Source: UBA1737 sp964474685
GTDB taxonomy: Bacteria > Bacillota_I > Bacilli_A > ML615J-28 > CAG-313
Reading direction: 5' to 3'
Length of the DNA: 64,000 nucleotides
NCBI GenBank assembly: GCA_964474685.1
Contig: CAYYTE010000001.1
Coordinates: forward strand, 21,392-85,391
Under the pieces are notes generated by a model. The model was not told the DNA's origin. It was given only the letters and a program-made list of their open reading frames with translations, and made no database searches. The stretch's first letter is position 1. Each line of letters begins with the position of its first letter. Below, one piece after another: positions 1 through 9,680 of this stretch. The position numbers and the translations under genes were made by a program.

Positions 1-1131
1 GATATCGAGTATGATAAGCAAGTAAAATTAAATGTTGCTATGTATAAAGATCAAGTTGCGGCCGCAAAGCCTTTGCATGATGAACTCTATAAAGCATTTA
101 AAGAAGACTCAAAAAATCCTGAAAAACTTGCTGCATATCAAGCAAATGATAAAGAGTTTGAGCGTATTGTTCAAAAACTAAGAATTGAAAAAGATCGTGC
201 TTCCGTTCTTCGTAAAATTGAAAGATGGAGCAAAAGAGGTTCAAGACTTCGTCGTGAAATATTCGTTAAGAGACAATACTATTACTTAGTATTACCTTAT
301 ACAATTTTATTCTTAATATTTACAGTGTTACCAGTTTTAATGAGTTTATATTTCTCATTTACATATTTCAATTTACTTGAAACCCCAAGGTGGGTTGGCT
401 GGGAAAACTACATGCGTTTATTTGTTGATGATAAAGTATTTATTATTGCATTAAAGAATACCGCAATTCTTGCTGTTATTACAGGACCTGTTAGTTATTT
501 AATGTCATTTGTATTCGCTTGGTTAATCAATGAATTAAGACCGTTCCTTAGAAGTTTAATGACTTTAATCTTCTATGCTCCTTCAATTTCAGGTAACGTA
601 TACCTTGTGTGGAAATTAATCTTTAGTAGTGACACATATGGTTACGCAAACGCCATACTGTTAAATCTTGGAATCATTAATGAACCAATCACTTGGTTAC
701 AAGATTCCTCCTATATCATTTGGATATTGATAGTAGTACAATTGTGGTTGTCGTTAGGTGTATCCTTCCTTGCCTTTATCGCCGGTCTTCAAGGGTGTGA
801 TAAAACACTTTATGAAGCAGGTGCTATTGACGGTATAAAAAATCGTTGGCAAGAACTTTGGTATATTACACTTCCACAAATGAAATCTCAACTTTTATTC
901 GGTGCGGTAATGCAAGTAACTTCTTCATTATCCGTCGCGGAAGTATCCATTCAAATTGCGGGGTTCCCGTCCGTCGAGTATGCGGGACACACCATAATTA
1001 CCCATTTGCTCGACTACGGATCCATTCGTATGGAAATGGGTTACGCATCTGCGATAGCAACGATTCTATTTATCGCGATGATTCTTATTAATATGTTAAT
1101 TCGGAAAATTCTTAGAAGGGTAGGTTCATGA
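1..1131 (+). CDS. Sugar ABC transporter permease, MalF/UgpA type (5' end outside window)
   Basis: One of two membrane-spanning subunits of a carbohydrate importer. The frame is open from base 1 and the first ATG (40) has no Shine-Dalgarno sequence, so the true start lies left of the window. About 90 charged residues precede the first membrane segment (near FLIFTVLPVLMSLYFSF); this long cytoplasmic head is unusual for MalF-type permeases. Five or six membrane segments follow, and the EAA loop that docks the ATPase is visible as EAGAIDG...LWYITLP. It ends in TGA four bases before the next permease, with which it would form a heterodimer. No ATPase gene lies nearby, so a shared MsmX-like ATPase is likely. 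The substrate is inferred from neighbours, not shown. Confidence 0.88.
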   Translation, partial: DIEYDKQVKLNVAMYKDQVAAAKPLHDELYKAFKEDSKNPEKLAAYQANDKEFERIVQKLRIEKDRASVLRKIERWSKRGSRLRREIFVKRQYYYLVLPYTILFLIFTVLPVLMSLYFSFTYFNLLETPRWVGWENYMRLFVDDKVFIIALKNTAILAVITGPVSYLMSFVFAWLINELRPFLRSLMTLIFYAPSISGNVYLVWKLIFSSDTYGYANAILLNLGIINEPITWLQDSSYIIWILIVVQLWLSLGVSFLAFIAGLQGCDKTLYEAGAIDGIKNRWQELWYITLPQMKSQLLFGAVMQVTSSLSVAEVSIQIAGFPSVEYAGHTIITHLLDYGSIRMEMGYASAIATILFIAMILINMLIRKILRRVGS

Positions 1132-1134
1132 TCT

Positions 1135-2160
1135 ATGGCATTAGATAAAATACAAGTAGATGATCAACAGGTTCAAGGCGTAGAACTTTCCCGTGAAGAG
1201 AAGTCAAGAATCAAACGTCAAGAAAAGAAACTTAAGAAGTTTGGCTTAAAAGATGAATCAAAGATGGGCAAAACTGAGTTATTCTTCTACAAAATGCAAA
1301 AGCGTAATCGTATACGTAAGAAAAAAAGAATGAGTAGAAGTTTAGCGGGTGATATTTGCTTATTTGTAATACTATGTTTATTTGGAGCTTTTAGTGCGTA
1401 CCCATTAGTATATTCTTTCTGTGCCGCATTCAAACCTCTAAATGAATTATTTATCTTCCCACCGAAATTATTCTTTGAACATCCTACTTTGGATAACTTT
1501 AAAGATTTAAATACAATTATGGAAAACTCGTGGGTTCCATTCTCAAGGTACTTGTTTAATACCATTTGGATTACTCTTGCGGGTACTGTAGGACACGTAT
1601 TTATTGCTTCAATGGCTGCTTATCCATTAGCAAAACATACATTCCCTGGCTCAAAAGTAATCTTTGGTTTAGTAGTATATTCATTAATGTTTGCGGGGCA
1701 AGTTACCGCAACTCCTCGTTATATCATTTTCTCTTCGATTGGTCTTATTGATTCTCAATGGGCCGTCATCTTGCCCGCATTTGCTTATTCATTAGGTTTG
1801 TACCTTATGAGGCAGTTTATGGCGGATATTCCGATGGAATTAATCGAATCGGCGAAAATTGATGGAGCGAATGAGTTCCAAATTTACTGGAAGATTATTA
1901 TGCCTCTAGTAAAACCGGCTTGGTTAACTTTAATCATCTTATTATTCCAACAATTATGGAATACATCGGGTGGTGAATATATCTATAGTGAACAATTAAA
2001 ACCTTTAAGTTATGCATTAAATCAAATTGTTTCTGAAGGTGTAGCGAGAACCGGTACATCTGCAGCAGTTATGTTAATTATGATGGCAGTTCCAATTACG
2101 GTGTTTATTTTCTCTGAAAGCCAGATGATTGAAACAATGGCCCATTCAGGTATGAAATAG
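1135..2160 (+). CDS. Sugar ABC transporter permease, MalG/UgpE type
   Basis: Second permease of the importer that begins at the left edge. The 341-residue protein has a highly charged cytoplasmic head of about 65 residues (many Lys/Arg), a first membrane segment near residues 70-95, and the EAA loop ESAKIDGANEF...IIMP near residue 240 that contacts the ATPase. MalG-type permeases are usually about 280 residues; the extra length is the head. The start is four bases after the TGA of the upstream gene and has only a weak, distant AGAAGGG as ribosome site, so translational coupling is likely. The reading frame is the same as upstream, separated only by that TGA. Confidence 0.9.
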   Translation: MALDKIQVDDQQVQGVELSREEKSRIKRQEKKLKKFGLKDESKMGKTELFFYKMQKRNRIRKKKRMSRSLAGDICLFVILCLFGAFSAYPLVYSFCAAFKPLNELFIFPPKLFFEHPTLDNFKDLNTIMENSWVPFSRYLFNTIWITLAGTVGHVFIASMAAYPLAKHTFPGSKVIFGLVVYSLMFAGQVTATPRYIIFSSIGLIDSQWAVILPAFAYSLGLYLMRQFMADIPMELIESAKIDGANEFQIYWKIIMPLVKPAWLTLIILLFQQLWNTSGGEYIYSEQLKPLSYALNQIVSEGVARTGTSAAVMLIMMAVPITVFIFSESQMIETMAHSGMK

Positions 2161-2168
2161 GAGGAAGT

Positions 2169-4247
2169 ATGACAAGACTAAAAAAATTATTATTTTGTGC
2201 AATGATTGCTTTCATCCTAATTTTAACTCCCGCTTCAAGCAATGTAAATGCGATGAGTTACAACTATGATTACTGGAAAAATATTATTCCTTCCGCAGAA
2301 GGTATCTCCTATAATGATACCTTCTATGGTACGGATATCGTAGACGCTTTAACTGAAAAGAATAATTTAACTTTTGATGACTTACAAGATATGGCAATTT
2401 ACAATCAAAAGATATTCATTTTAGATGAGAGAACAAAGTCAGATACTCAAATTCCTTTAGCAAATGGAAAGATTATTAATTATACAGGTTCTAGTAAAAT
2501 ATTTGTATTAAATCAAGATTTCAAATATGAGAAAGTAATTGATGAATTCTTAATATCCGATGATGTTAAGAAGAAATTAGAAGATTATTATGATTTCCAT
2601 ACTCCGCTTGCTGAAATTACAGAAAATCAAATTAATTCAGGTGAGTTTGTAAATTCTTATACAACAACTGTATTTACTTATAGTGGTAGTGCATTGTTTG
2701 GTACATCTGTATTTTATGATGAAGCAGCCCTTCCTTTAATCAAAGCATCTACAACAAGATGTGTTGTTTATTTAAATGGAAATAAAGTAAGTTATACACT
2801 TGGAATCAATACAAATCAAGGTGGAACAAATAAAGAAGCAATTTTGATTGATTCAGAAGATTGTCAAAAGTATTGTAAAAATGGCAATCAATTATCCGAC
2901 CTTGATGAAGTGAAAGTGGATTATTCTATAAGTTCTGCGGTAGGAAGAAGCCCTTATGTACCTTATTCAAAAGATCCAACTCGTGCTGCTGTTCGTTTAA
3001 AACAAGCACAAGGTATTACTGTAAATGATAAAGGTATCTTTATTGCGGATACAAACAATATGAGAGTTCTTCATTTGAATTTTGATTGGGAAGTAATTAA
3101 CATTTATTTAACACCGGAAGACACTACTTTCTATCAAGTATCAAGTGGCAAGAAACTTGTAGATATGAAAGATACTGCGACTCAATTCCGTCCTACAAAG
3201 ATTGCGGTTGATGAACCCGGGCGTTTATATGCAATTGCGCAAGACGTTTATGCAGGTATTATTGAATACAGTAAGAATTGTACATTTAACCGTTTCTTAG
3301 GTAAGAATACCGTAGTTGCAAATCCTTTAAAGAAGTTCTGGGCAAAGATATTTTCACAAGAACAATTATCTTCTATTGCCTTAGACTTACCACCTATGTT
3401 TACTAATATAACAATATCCGGTAACTTTATTTATGCAACATCGTATGCTGCTGATAATGATACTACCGCATCCAACATGGTAAAAGCGATTAATACAACA
3501 GGTAAAGATATTATGACCAAGAATGGTTATGTAAAACCCGATGGAGACGTTGTGTTTGCAATATCATCTACAAAAGATGGTGTTGTGTTAGGTCCTTCCA
3601 ACTTAATGGGTATTACTGTTAGTAAGAAAACAAATAATTTTGCTACTGTCGATAAGACTCGTGGAAGAATATTTGTTTATGATAATGAAGGAAACTTATT
3701 ATATATTGCTGGTAATCAACCGGGTGGAACTTCTACCTCTGGTTCTGGTACAGGTCTTTCCAATAGTATTGTGAACCCTGTGGCAATTAGTTATTTATAT
3801 CGTACATTAGAAGATGGTACTGAAGAAGAAGATATTCTTGTATTAGACCAATCTTCCAAATCATTAATGCTTTATAAAACTACTGAATTTGGAAAACTAG
3901 TTAATGAAGCCACGTATTTATATTTATGTGGAGATACAAGAGGAGCTGAAACTTATTGGCGTGAAGTCATTAAGCGTAATACGAATTACGAACTTGCTTA
4001 TTTAGGTATAGGTAAGAGTTTAAATCTTCAAGGTGAATATGAAGAAGCTATGAAGTATTTTAAACTTGCTCACTCAGGCACATATTATTCAAAAGCATTT
4101 GAAAAATATCGTAGTCAAGTAATGAAAAAGAACTTCAGTTGGATAATGAGTGCTGTAATCGTTGTTGTAGTCGGCGCGATTGCAATTACTCAAACGAAGA
4201 AAATCGTAAAAAAACACAAACAAAAAGAACAGGAGAGTGAAGAGTAA
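2169..4247 (+). CDS. Secreted NHL/TPR-like surface protein with C-terminal anchor
   Basis: A 692-residue protein with a signal peptide (hydrophobic run at residues 8-25, Ala-type cleavage near NVNA). A central part resembles beta-propeller (NHL) repeats, for example GIFIADTNNMRVLHL near residue 290. A TPR-like helical stretch lies at about 594-640 (AETYWREVIK... GEYEEAMKYF). A membrane segment at about 657-673 is followed by a Lys/Glu-rich cytoplasmic tail. GAGGA at 2161-2165 is the ribosome site. It sits between the two permease pairs and overlaps the next gene by one base (TAATG). Similar genes accompany sugar permeases plus Yip1 and DUF5696 genes in other Firmicutes, so a substrate-sensing or scaffold role at the transporter is plausible but unproven. 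Confidence 0.7.
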   Translation: MTRLKKLLFCAMIAFILILTPASSNVNAMSYNYDYWKNIIPSAEGISYNDTFYGTDIVDALTEKNNLTFDDLQDMAIYNQKIFILDERTKSDTQIPLANGKIINYTGSSKIFVLNQDFKYEKVIDEFLISDDVKKKLEDYYDFHTPLAEITENQINSGEFVNSYTTTVFTYSGSALFGTSVFYDEAALPLIKASTTRCVVYLNGNKVSYTLGINTNQGGTNKEAILIDSEDCQKYCKNGNQLSDLDEVKVDYSISSAVGRSPYVPYSKDPTRAAVRLKQAQGITVNDKGIFIADTNNMRVLHLNFDWEVINIYLTPEDTTFYQVSSGKKLVDMKDTATQFRPTKIAVDEPGRLYAIAQDVYAGIIEYSKNCTFNRFLGKNTVVANPLKKFWAKIFSQEQLSSIALDLPPMFTNITISGNFIYATSYAADNDTTASNMVKAINTTGKDIMTKNGYVKPDGDVVFAISSTKDGVVLGPSNLMGITVSKKTNNFATVDKTRGRIFVYDNEGNLLYIAGNQPGGTSTSGSGTGLSNSIVNPVAISYLYRTLEDGTEEEDILVLDQSSKSLMLYKTTEFGKLVNEATYLYLCGDTRGAETYWREVIKRNTNYELAYLGIGKSLNLQGEYEEAMKYFKLAHSGTYYSKAFEKYRSQVMKKNFSWIMSAVIVVVVGAIAITQTKKIVKKHKQKEQESEE

Positions 4248-5041
4248 TGGAAGAAAATAAAAATTTAACAAATGTTTCATCCGAAGCAATTGGTTCCAAA
4301 GCCTTAGGCCTTCATTCTCAAGATTTTCCTATTGACCCGAAAGTTGCAAATCACAAACCACTACCTTCTTTAATTAAGTTTGGTGTTTCTAAAAAGATTT
4401 TGAAATGGCTCGGTGTCTTTTGGCAAGAATGTTTTGTATTTCCTTGTTATATCCTGACTCACCCAATCGGTGGTTGGACAAAGTTCAAGGAAGATAAAAA
4501 AGGTAAAATGAGTGTTGCTATATTTATCCTTGCAATGTATATTCTTATGAAGATGATTGAATATCAATATCAAGGGCAAGTTATCAATACGAATAACCCT
4601 TTAAACTTTAACAGTATTACAATCCTTATCTATGGTGCTCTTCCCGCAATTCTATTATCGGTTGCGAATTGGAGTGTTACTACTTTAATGGATGGCAAAG
4701 GAAAAATGAAAGAAATATTCATGATGATTTGTTATTCCTATTTCCCAATTATGATTTTAGGATTTATTAATATTGCACTTAGTAATATTGTAACAACGGA
4801 TGAATCACAATTTATTACGTTGATTAATATTGTGGCATGGTTCCTTACAGGTTTTATGGCTTATATGGGACTCATTGTCGTACACGAATTTGGTTTTGGT
4901 AAGACGTTATGGTCAATTATATTAACAGCAATTGCTGCATGTATTATTTGTTTCGTTGCGTTATTACTATTTAGCTTATTTCAACAGATTTATGGCTTCT
5001 TATATTCCCTATATCGTGAAATATCGGCCCGATGGTTCTAG
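4247..5041 (+). CDS. Yip1-domain membrane protein
   Basis: A 264-residue integral membrane protein. The first 90 residues are polar and cytoplasmic; from FILAMYILMKMIEYQ on there are about five membrane segments in the arrangement of the Yip1/DUF1282 family (a short P-x-GGW-type motif, here HPIGGWTKF, precedes the first segment). The biochemical function of bacterial Yip1 proteins is not established. It is translationally coupled to the upstream gene (one-base overlap), and its stop codon TAG at 5039-5041 overlaps the strong ribosome site of the next gene. The context is a sugar ABC transporter operon. Confidence 0.72.
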   Translation: MEENKNLTNVSSEAIGSKALGLHSQDFPIDPKVANHKPLPSLIKFGVSKKILKWLGVFWQECFVFPCYILTHPIGGWTKFKEDKKGKMSVAIFILAMYILMKMIEYQYQGQVINTNNPLNFNSITILIYGALPAILLSVANWSVTTLMDGKGKMKEIFMMICYSYFPIMILGFINIALSNIVTTDESQFITLINIVAWFLTGFMAYMGLIVVHEFGFGKTLWSIILTAIAACIICFVALLLFSLFQQIYGFLYSLYREISARWF

Positions 5042-5054
5042 GAGGTGATGAATA

Positions 5055-8000
5055 GTGAAAAGAGTTAAAACAGTTAAAGAAAAAGAAGTAAAGATTAAAT
5101 CGGAAAAAATCGTTCGTAAAAATCTTATTGGTTCATTTATTCGTCGTGCCTTATGGATTATGGTGTCGGTTGCAATTGTTCTTTGCGTAATCATATTCTT
5201 TGTTGGTGAAATGGAGAGTAGTGCAAATACAACAAAGAATCAATTCAGTAATGAATATTGGGAAAAACTTGAGGGCTTTAAAACCTATCAAGAGTATGCG
5301 AATGAAACCTTAAAATATGATATGACATCCAAAGAATATATATTACCTTATCAAAAGAATGCTACGGATGAAGAAAAAGTTCGTAGTGCAAGATACTTAG
5401 AAGAAGGTAAAAAGATTACTGCTGGATTTAATGCAAAACTAAATGAAACTCAATTATTGTACAATAAACTAATCGATGTTTTTAAAGGTACAAAAGCGGA
5501 ATGGCTTTATATTGTGTTAGGTGTAAATACTTTCACATCCTATAGTGAGACAATTGAAAAAGATGTCTTAAGTATGGGTTGTACTTTAACCGAACAACAA
5601 ATTACAGCGTTAATCGCTTCAAGAAAGAATGTTTTTGAAACAATTGTAAAATCCGGTTATACGGGAAGTATTACTCATTTCCTTGAAGTTTGTATCGGAA
5701 ATAGCAAACTTGAAACAAGCAGTTATAAGAGTGCAGTTGCAAGTGGTTATAAGAAAACTATCAATGAATGGGTTCTTGAAACCGCAGGTATTGCCCTTGA
5801 AACAACAAGTGATGCTTATGCCTTGTTTACTGAAAAAGGATTTACTGGTACAGTTAATGAATTTAAAGAATATTTAAAGAATTATCAAGATGGCGATTGT
5901 ATTCAAGTGATTATGGCGGATTACGATACATTTACAATGACTGTTGTTGAAGCTGCAAGAGCGTTATATAACGATTCTGGTAGTGATACAAGAAAAGATT
6001 GTTATAAAGAAGTATCTACATATGATATTGAACTTGCGGCTGAATATGAAGAAATTATTGATTATAATTCCAAGTTAATGGAAATTCTAGAAGATATGAA
6101 TCTTCCAGAATGGAAAAGTTATTTTGCAAATACACTTCTTGGTTTTAAGAAAGTTTTAGAAAATGAATCTTATGAATTCTGGTTTAATGTAGGATTAACA
6201 TCATTCAAACTTGTAGAGAAATCTACAAAAACAGAATGGTATTCAAATCCTCAAACCGATGATGAAAATGCATCTAAATCAACAATTCAAAGTCAAAAGT
6301 CTATTCTAAATGTATCCTTCTCAAAACTTGCATCCAAAAGTGGTACTTATGGAAGTTATGAATACAGTGTATCTCGTGTTAATATGAGTAATGATCCATT
6401 AGACCCGGATTTCAAAGTATTTATTGATGAAGACAATTCAAGAGTTCAAGTAATTTATCATTTAGCAACAAGAGGAATTGATTATACTTATTTCCCTAAA
6501 GATATCTCTGAAGTTCGTATGAATGAAATTATTGCTCAAAGCGCAACTAGAAAAGAACAGGGTTTAACTACTCATAGTTTACTAGATAAAAAAGACAATA
6601 TAGCTGCTGCAGCATACAAGAAGTTAATCAATGGTTACTATAAATTAATTACTACTGAAGATGCGCAAAATGAGTTTGGATATAACTATTACGAAATTGC
6701 GGATAAATATGAGAATATGTCTTTACAAATTCGTAACAGTTTATATGAGTGGATGTATAACTGGTGTGGATATAATGCGGATGATTTAATGAAAGATAAT
6801 CTTGAGTTTAATAATGAAACATCGGTTTCAAATCCGGATTACACAATTGCAATATCTTACACATTGACAGATTCTGGTTTGGAAGTATCTGTTCCTGGGA
6901 ATGCTATTAAAGAAAATAGTGAATATCCAATCACTACGGTTGATATTCTTCCTTACTTTACAGCAACTCATCAAGGAATTGAAGGTTATACCGTTATTCC
7001 AGATGGTTCAGGTGCTATCTTAAATCATGATAACAACAAAACAAATTATGTAAAATACTCAAAACGTGTTTATACAACCGATTTAACAAAAACTACTTAT
7101 GTAAAAACAAGTGATATTGAGGATTTAATGTTCCCAATGTATGCAGTTGTAAATACAGGTAATTCTTCGGGAATCCTAGTTGAAGGTTTAGAGTCTAGTG
7201 CTCAACTAGCTTTAACTGCGGATGTTTCGGGACGTATTGATAGTTACAATCAAAACTATTATACCGCATATTTACGAGAAGTTCAAAAAGTTGTCATTGG
7301 TTCTTCTTATTATAAAAACGAATTAAATAAGTGGACGAATAGACGAATGTCATCGGATGTTGTATTAAAATACACACCGCTTCAAACGGATGAATTAAGT
7401 TATTCAGGCGTTGCTTTAAAATATCGTGATATTCTTGTAAATCGTTATGGATTAAAAAATAATGATACTACAGATACTCCGGTATTAGATATGGATATTA
7501 TAGGATCCTATTCTTACACAGAACATTTCTTAGGAATTCCTTATACTGCAAAATCACAATTAACAACGATTGACCAATTAAGTGAAATGATTGATACTTA
7601 CCTTGCTATGAATATTCAACATATTAATGCTTTCTATTTTGGTTGGCGAAATACTGCTTTGAAAGATGTGACTTTCAGTAGCATTAAAGTGAGTAGTTTA
7701 ATTGGTGGCAAAAAGAAACTTATTGCCTTAACAGAAGAATACAAGAATAATGTGACGCTTTACCCTTATGTAAATTTTGGTGAAGTGAATAAATATCAAG
7801 AGAGTTTTGGTAATTTCCATTATACAACTCGTGGAGTAAGTGGAAGTTATGTTGTTCGTCAACCTTATAATTTGAATTCAAACGTTTATGATAAAACAAA
7901 ACCAACAATTCAAGTAATATCACCTCGTTACTATTTAACATTTGCAACAGAACTAAGTGAGAATTATTCAAAGACTTTAGGGTTAAATACTTTATCTGTA

Positions 8001-8639
8001 AATGAATTAGGAACAGGACTTGCGGGTGACTACAAAAAAGGTGTTGAAACTTACAAGACAGATGCGGTAGTAAACCAAATCGCTTCGCTTGAAAAGTTAA
8101 ATTCTGAAGGTATTACATCATTGAATTTATATACTCCATATGATTATGCATTTAAGTATACAAAGAATGCTCAAAGCATTCCTTACCAAGCAACTCAATA
8201 TGAAATATTAGATTATTCAGTTCCTTTCTACCAAATGGTTGCAAGTGGATTATTTGATTATTCAGGATTAAGTGTTAATGCAAATTCCGAACAAACCCTT
8301 CAAAAACATATTATGGATATGATTCAAACAGGTTCAAATATGTCCTTTACATTCTCTTATGATTCGCCATCTGCGCTATTACAAAGTGATTATAATACTT
8401 ACTATTATACTTTATATACTGAGTGGCTTGAAGAAGTTCAATCTGCATATAATCAATTAAATTCACTAGGTATCAGCAAGTGTAGACTTGTTAATCATGA
8501 TCGTCTTGCAAATAATGTTTATGAGGTTACTTATAAGAGTGATAATCAAACAATACGTATTTTATTAAATTATAATCAAGCTTCCGTAACTGCAAAAGGA
8601 TATACAATTCCAGCCGCAAGTTATGTACTTGAGGATTAG
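5055..8639 (+). CDS. Large membrane-anchored DUF5696-like protein
   Basis: A 1194-residue protein with one membrane segment near residues 30-50 and a very large, presumably external remainder. It starts with GTG at 5055, set by GGAGGTGAT at 5041-5049; an ATG at 5048 opens only a seven-codon frame. The middle and C-terminal part (from about residue 590) contains features I associate with DUF5696 proteins, such as GYTVIPDGSGAI and HINAFYFGWRN, which may form a glycosidase-like barrel. DUF5696 genes recur beside sugar permeases and Yip1 proteins. The N-terminal 550 residues are helical, Tyr/Glu-rich and not recognised. An extracellular glycan-binding or cleaving partner of the transporter is my inference. 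Confidence 0.65.
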   Translation: MKRVKTVKEKEVKIKSEKIVRKNLIGSFIRRALWIMVSVAIVLCVIIFFVGEMESSANTTKNQFSNEYWEKLEGFKTYQEYANETLKYDMTSKEYILPYQKNATDEEKVRSARYLEEGKKITAGFNAKLNETQLLYNKLIDVFKGTKAEWLYIVLGVNTFTSYSETIEKDVLSMGCTLTEQQITALIASRKNVFETIVKSGYTGSITHFLEVCIGNSKLETSSYKSAVASGYKKTINEWVLETAGIALETTSDAYALFTEKGFTGTVNEFKEYLKNYQDGDCIQVIMADYDTFTMTVVEAARALYNDSGSDTRKDCYKEVSTYDIELAAEYEEIIDYNSKLMEILEDMNLPEWKSYFANTLLGFKKVLENESYEFWFNVGLTSFKLVEKSTKTEWYSNPQTDDENASKSTIQSQKSILNVSFSKLASKSGTYGSYEYSVSRVNMSNDPLDPDFKVFIDEDNSRVQVIYHLATRGIDYTYFPKDISEVRMNEIIAQSATRKEQGLTTHSLLDKKDNIAAAAYKKLINGYYKLITTEDAQNEFGYNYYEIADKYENMSLQIRNSLYEWMYNWCGYNADDLMKDNLEFNNETSVSNPDYTIAISYTLTDSGLEVSVPGNAIKENSEYPITTVDILPYFTATHQGIEGYTVIPDGSGAILNHDNNKTNYVKYSKRVYTTDLTKTTYVKTSDIEDLMFPMYAVVNTGNSSGILVEGLESSAQLALTADVSGRIDSYNQNYYTAYLREVQKVVIGSSYYKNELNKWTNRRMSSDVVLKYTPLQTDELSYSGVALKYRDILVNRYGLKNNDTTDTPVLDMDIIGSYSYTEHFLGIPYTAKSQLTTIDQLSEMIDTYLAMNIQHINAFYFGWRNTALKDVTFSSIKVSSLIGGKKKLIALTEEYKNNVTLYPYVNFGEVNKYQESFGNFHYTTRGVSGSYVVRQPYNLNSNVYDKTKPTIQVISPRYYLTFATELSENYSKTLGLNTLSVNELGTGLAGDYKKGVETYKTDAVVNQIASLEKLNSEGITSLNLYTPYDYAFKYTKNAQSIPYQATQYEILDYSVPFYQMVASGLFDYSGLSVNANSEQTLQKHIMDMIQTGSNMSFTFSYDSPSALLQSDYNTYYYTLYTEWLEEVQSAYNQLNSLGISKCRLVNHDRLANNVYEVTYKSDNQTIRILLNYNQASVTAKGYTIPAASYVLED

Positions 8640-8648
8640 GAGGAAAAA

Positions 8649-9680
8649 ATGACTGAATTACAACCGAATTTAATCCAACCGGCTATTGTTCAAAAACCGA
8701 AGAAGAAAAAACATCACCTTCGTTATGATCAACAAAAAGTCGCAGTTAGTTGGTTATTTTTACTTCCTTGTTTAATCGGATTTATCATATTCTTTGTTTA
8801 TCCCTTAATTATGTCTTTCATTTATTCTTTTTCAACACTGGACTTATCCGCTTTAGCAAAAGGTGAATCTTACATTCACTTTGGACAAGCATTTACCGAA
8901 AGTGCAATTAAGAATAATGATTACTCAAATCCTATTACAGGATGGTATGGTTTTTTCTATAATTATATTTATGCTTTAACGATTAATGCGGACTACCCTG
9001 TTCAATTATGGACTACATTCTATACAACGGTATTAGATACTGCTGTTATTACAATATTTAGTTTATTAATTGCAGTCATGTTAAACGGAAAGTTCCGTGG
9101 TCGTACAATTGTTCGTGCTATCTTCTTCTTACCAGTTATACTAAACTCAGAAGCTGTTAGCCAAGCAACCGAAGCGGCTTCCGCATTAAGTAATGTTTTG
9201 AATCAAGATAATTCAGCTCTAACGAACCTATTTGATATGAAGGTCTTCCTTCAAGGGGTCTTTGGTAATAAAGCCTGGGCCAATACACTGATAGGGTTCT
9301 TAAGTGGAATTACAACAGAAATATACAATACAATTTCTTATTCAGGTATTCAAATTTTAATATTCCTTGCAGCGATTCAATCGGTTCCTGCTCATTTATA
9401 CGAAGCAGCCAAAATGGAAGGTGCTACGAAGTATGAAATGTTCTGGAAGATTACGTTACCAATGGTTTCTCCGATGATTGTTACTGTTGTTGTTTATACT
9501 ATTGTGGATAGTTTCTTACGTTCAAAGATTAACAATGTTATTGATTTACAATATAAGAATTCACAATATGGATATCATGCGGCGATGTCATGGATATATC
9601 TATTAGTCTCAGGACTACTATTATTAATTGTTGTGGGAATTTTATCAAAGGTGGTGTTCTATTATGATGACAAAAAATAA
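8649..9680 (+). CDS. Sugar ABC transporter permease, MalF/UgpA type (second pair)
   Basis: A 343-residue permease with six predicted membrane segments (first near WLFLLPCLIGFIIFFVYP). The EAA loop is seen as LYEAAKMEGATKYEMFWKI before TLPM. An extended external loop follows the first segment (about residues 55-110). AGGAGG at 8639-8644 is the ribosome site. The C-terminus overlaps the start region of the next permease by 17 bases, so the two are coupled and presumably form a heterodimer. This is a second permease pair within 10 kb; the two pairs are not near-identical copies, so they may serve related but distinct sugars or oligomers. Confidence 0.9.
   Translation: MTELQPNLIQPAIVQKPKKKKHHLRYDQQKVAVSWLFLLPCLIGFIIFFVYPLIMSFIYSFSTLDLSALAKGESYIHFGQAFTESAIKNNDYSNPITGWYGFFYNYIYALTINADYPVQLWTTFYTTVLDTAVITIFSLLIAVMLNGKFRGRTIVRAIFFLPVILNSEAVSQATEAASALSNVLNQDNSALTNLFDMKVFLQGVFGNKAWANTLIGFLSGITTEIYNTISYSGIQILIFLAAIQSVPAHLYEAAKMEGATKYEMFWKITLPMVSPMIVTVVVYTIVDSFLRSKINNVIDLQYKNSQYGYHAAMSWIYLLVSGLLLLIVVGILSKVVFYYDDKK

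Noticed and set aside
1129..1137. Possible read-through of TGA as Trp that would fuse the first two permeases, which share a frame
   Set aside because: TGA is used as a stop with ATGA overlaps at murQ/hydrolase, oppB/oppC, pheS/pheT and the PII genes, and each permease is complete by itself. The standard code fits.
9628..9663. Upstream TTG start for the second MalG-type permease
   Set aside because: There is no ribosome site before it, whereas GGTGGT is well placed for ATG 9664.
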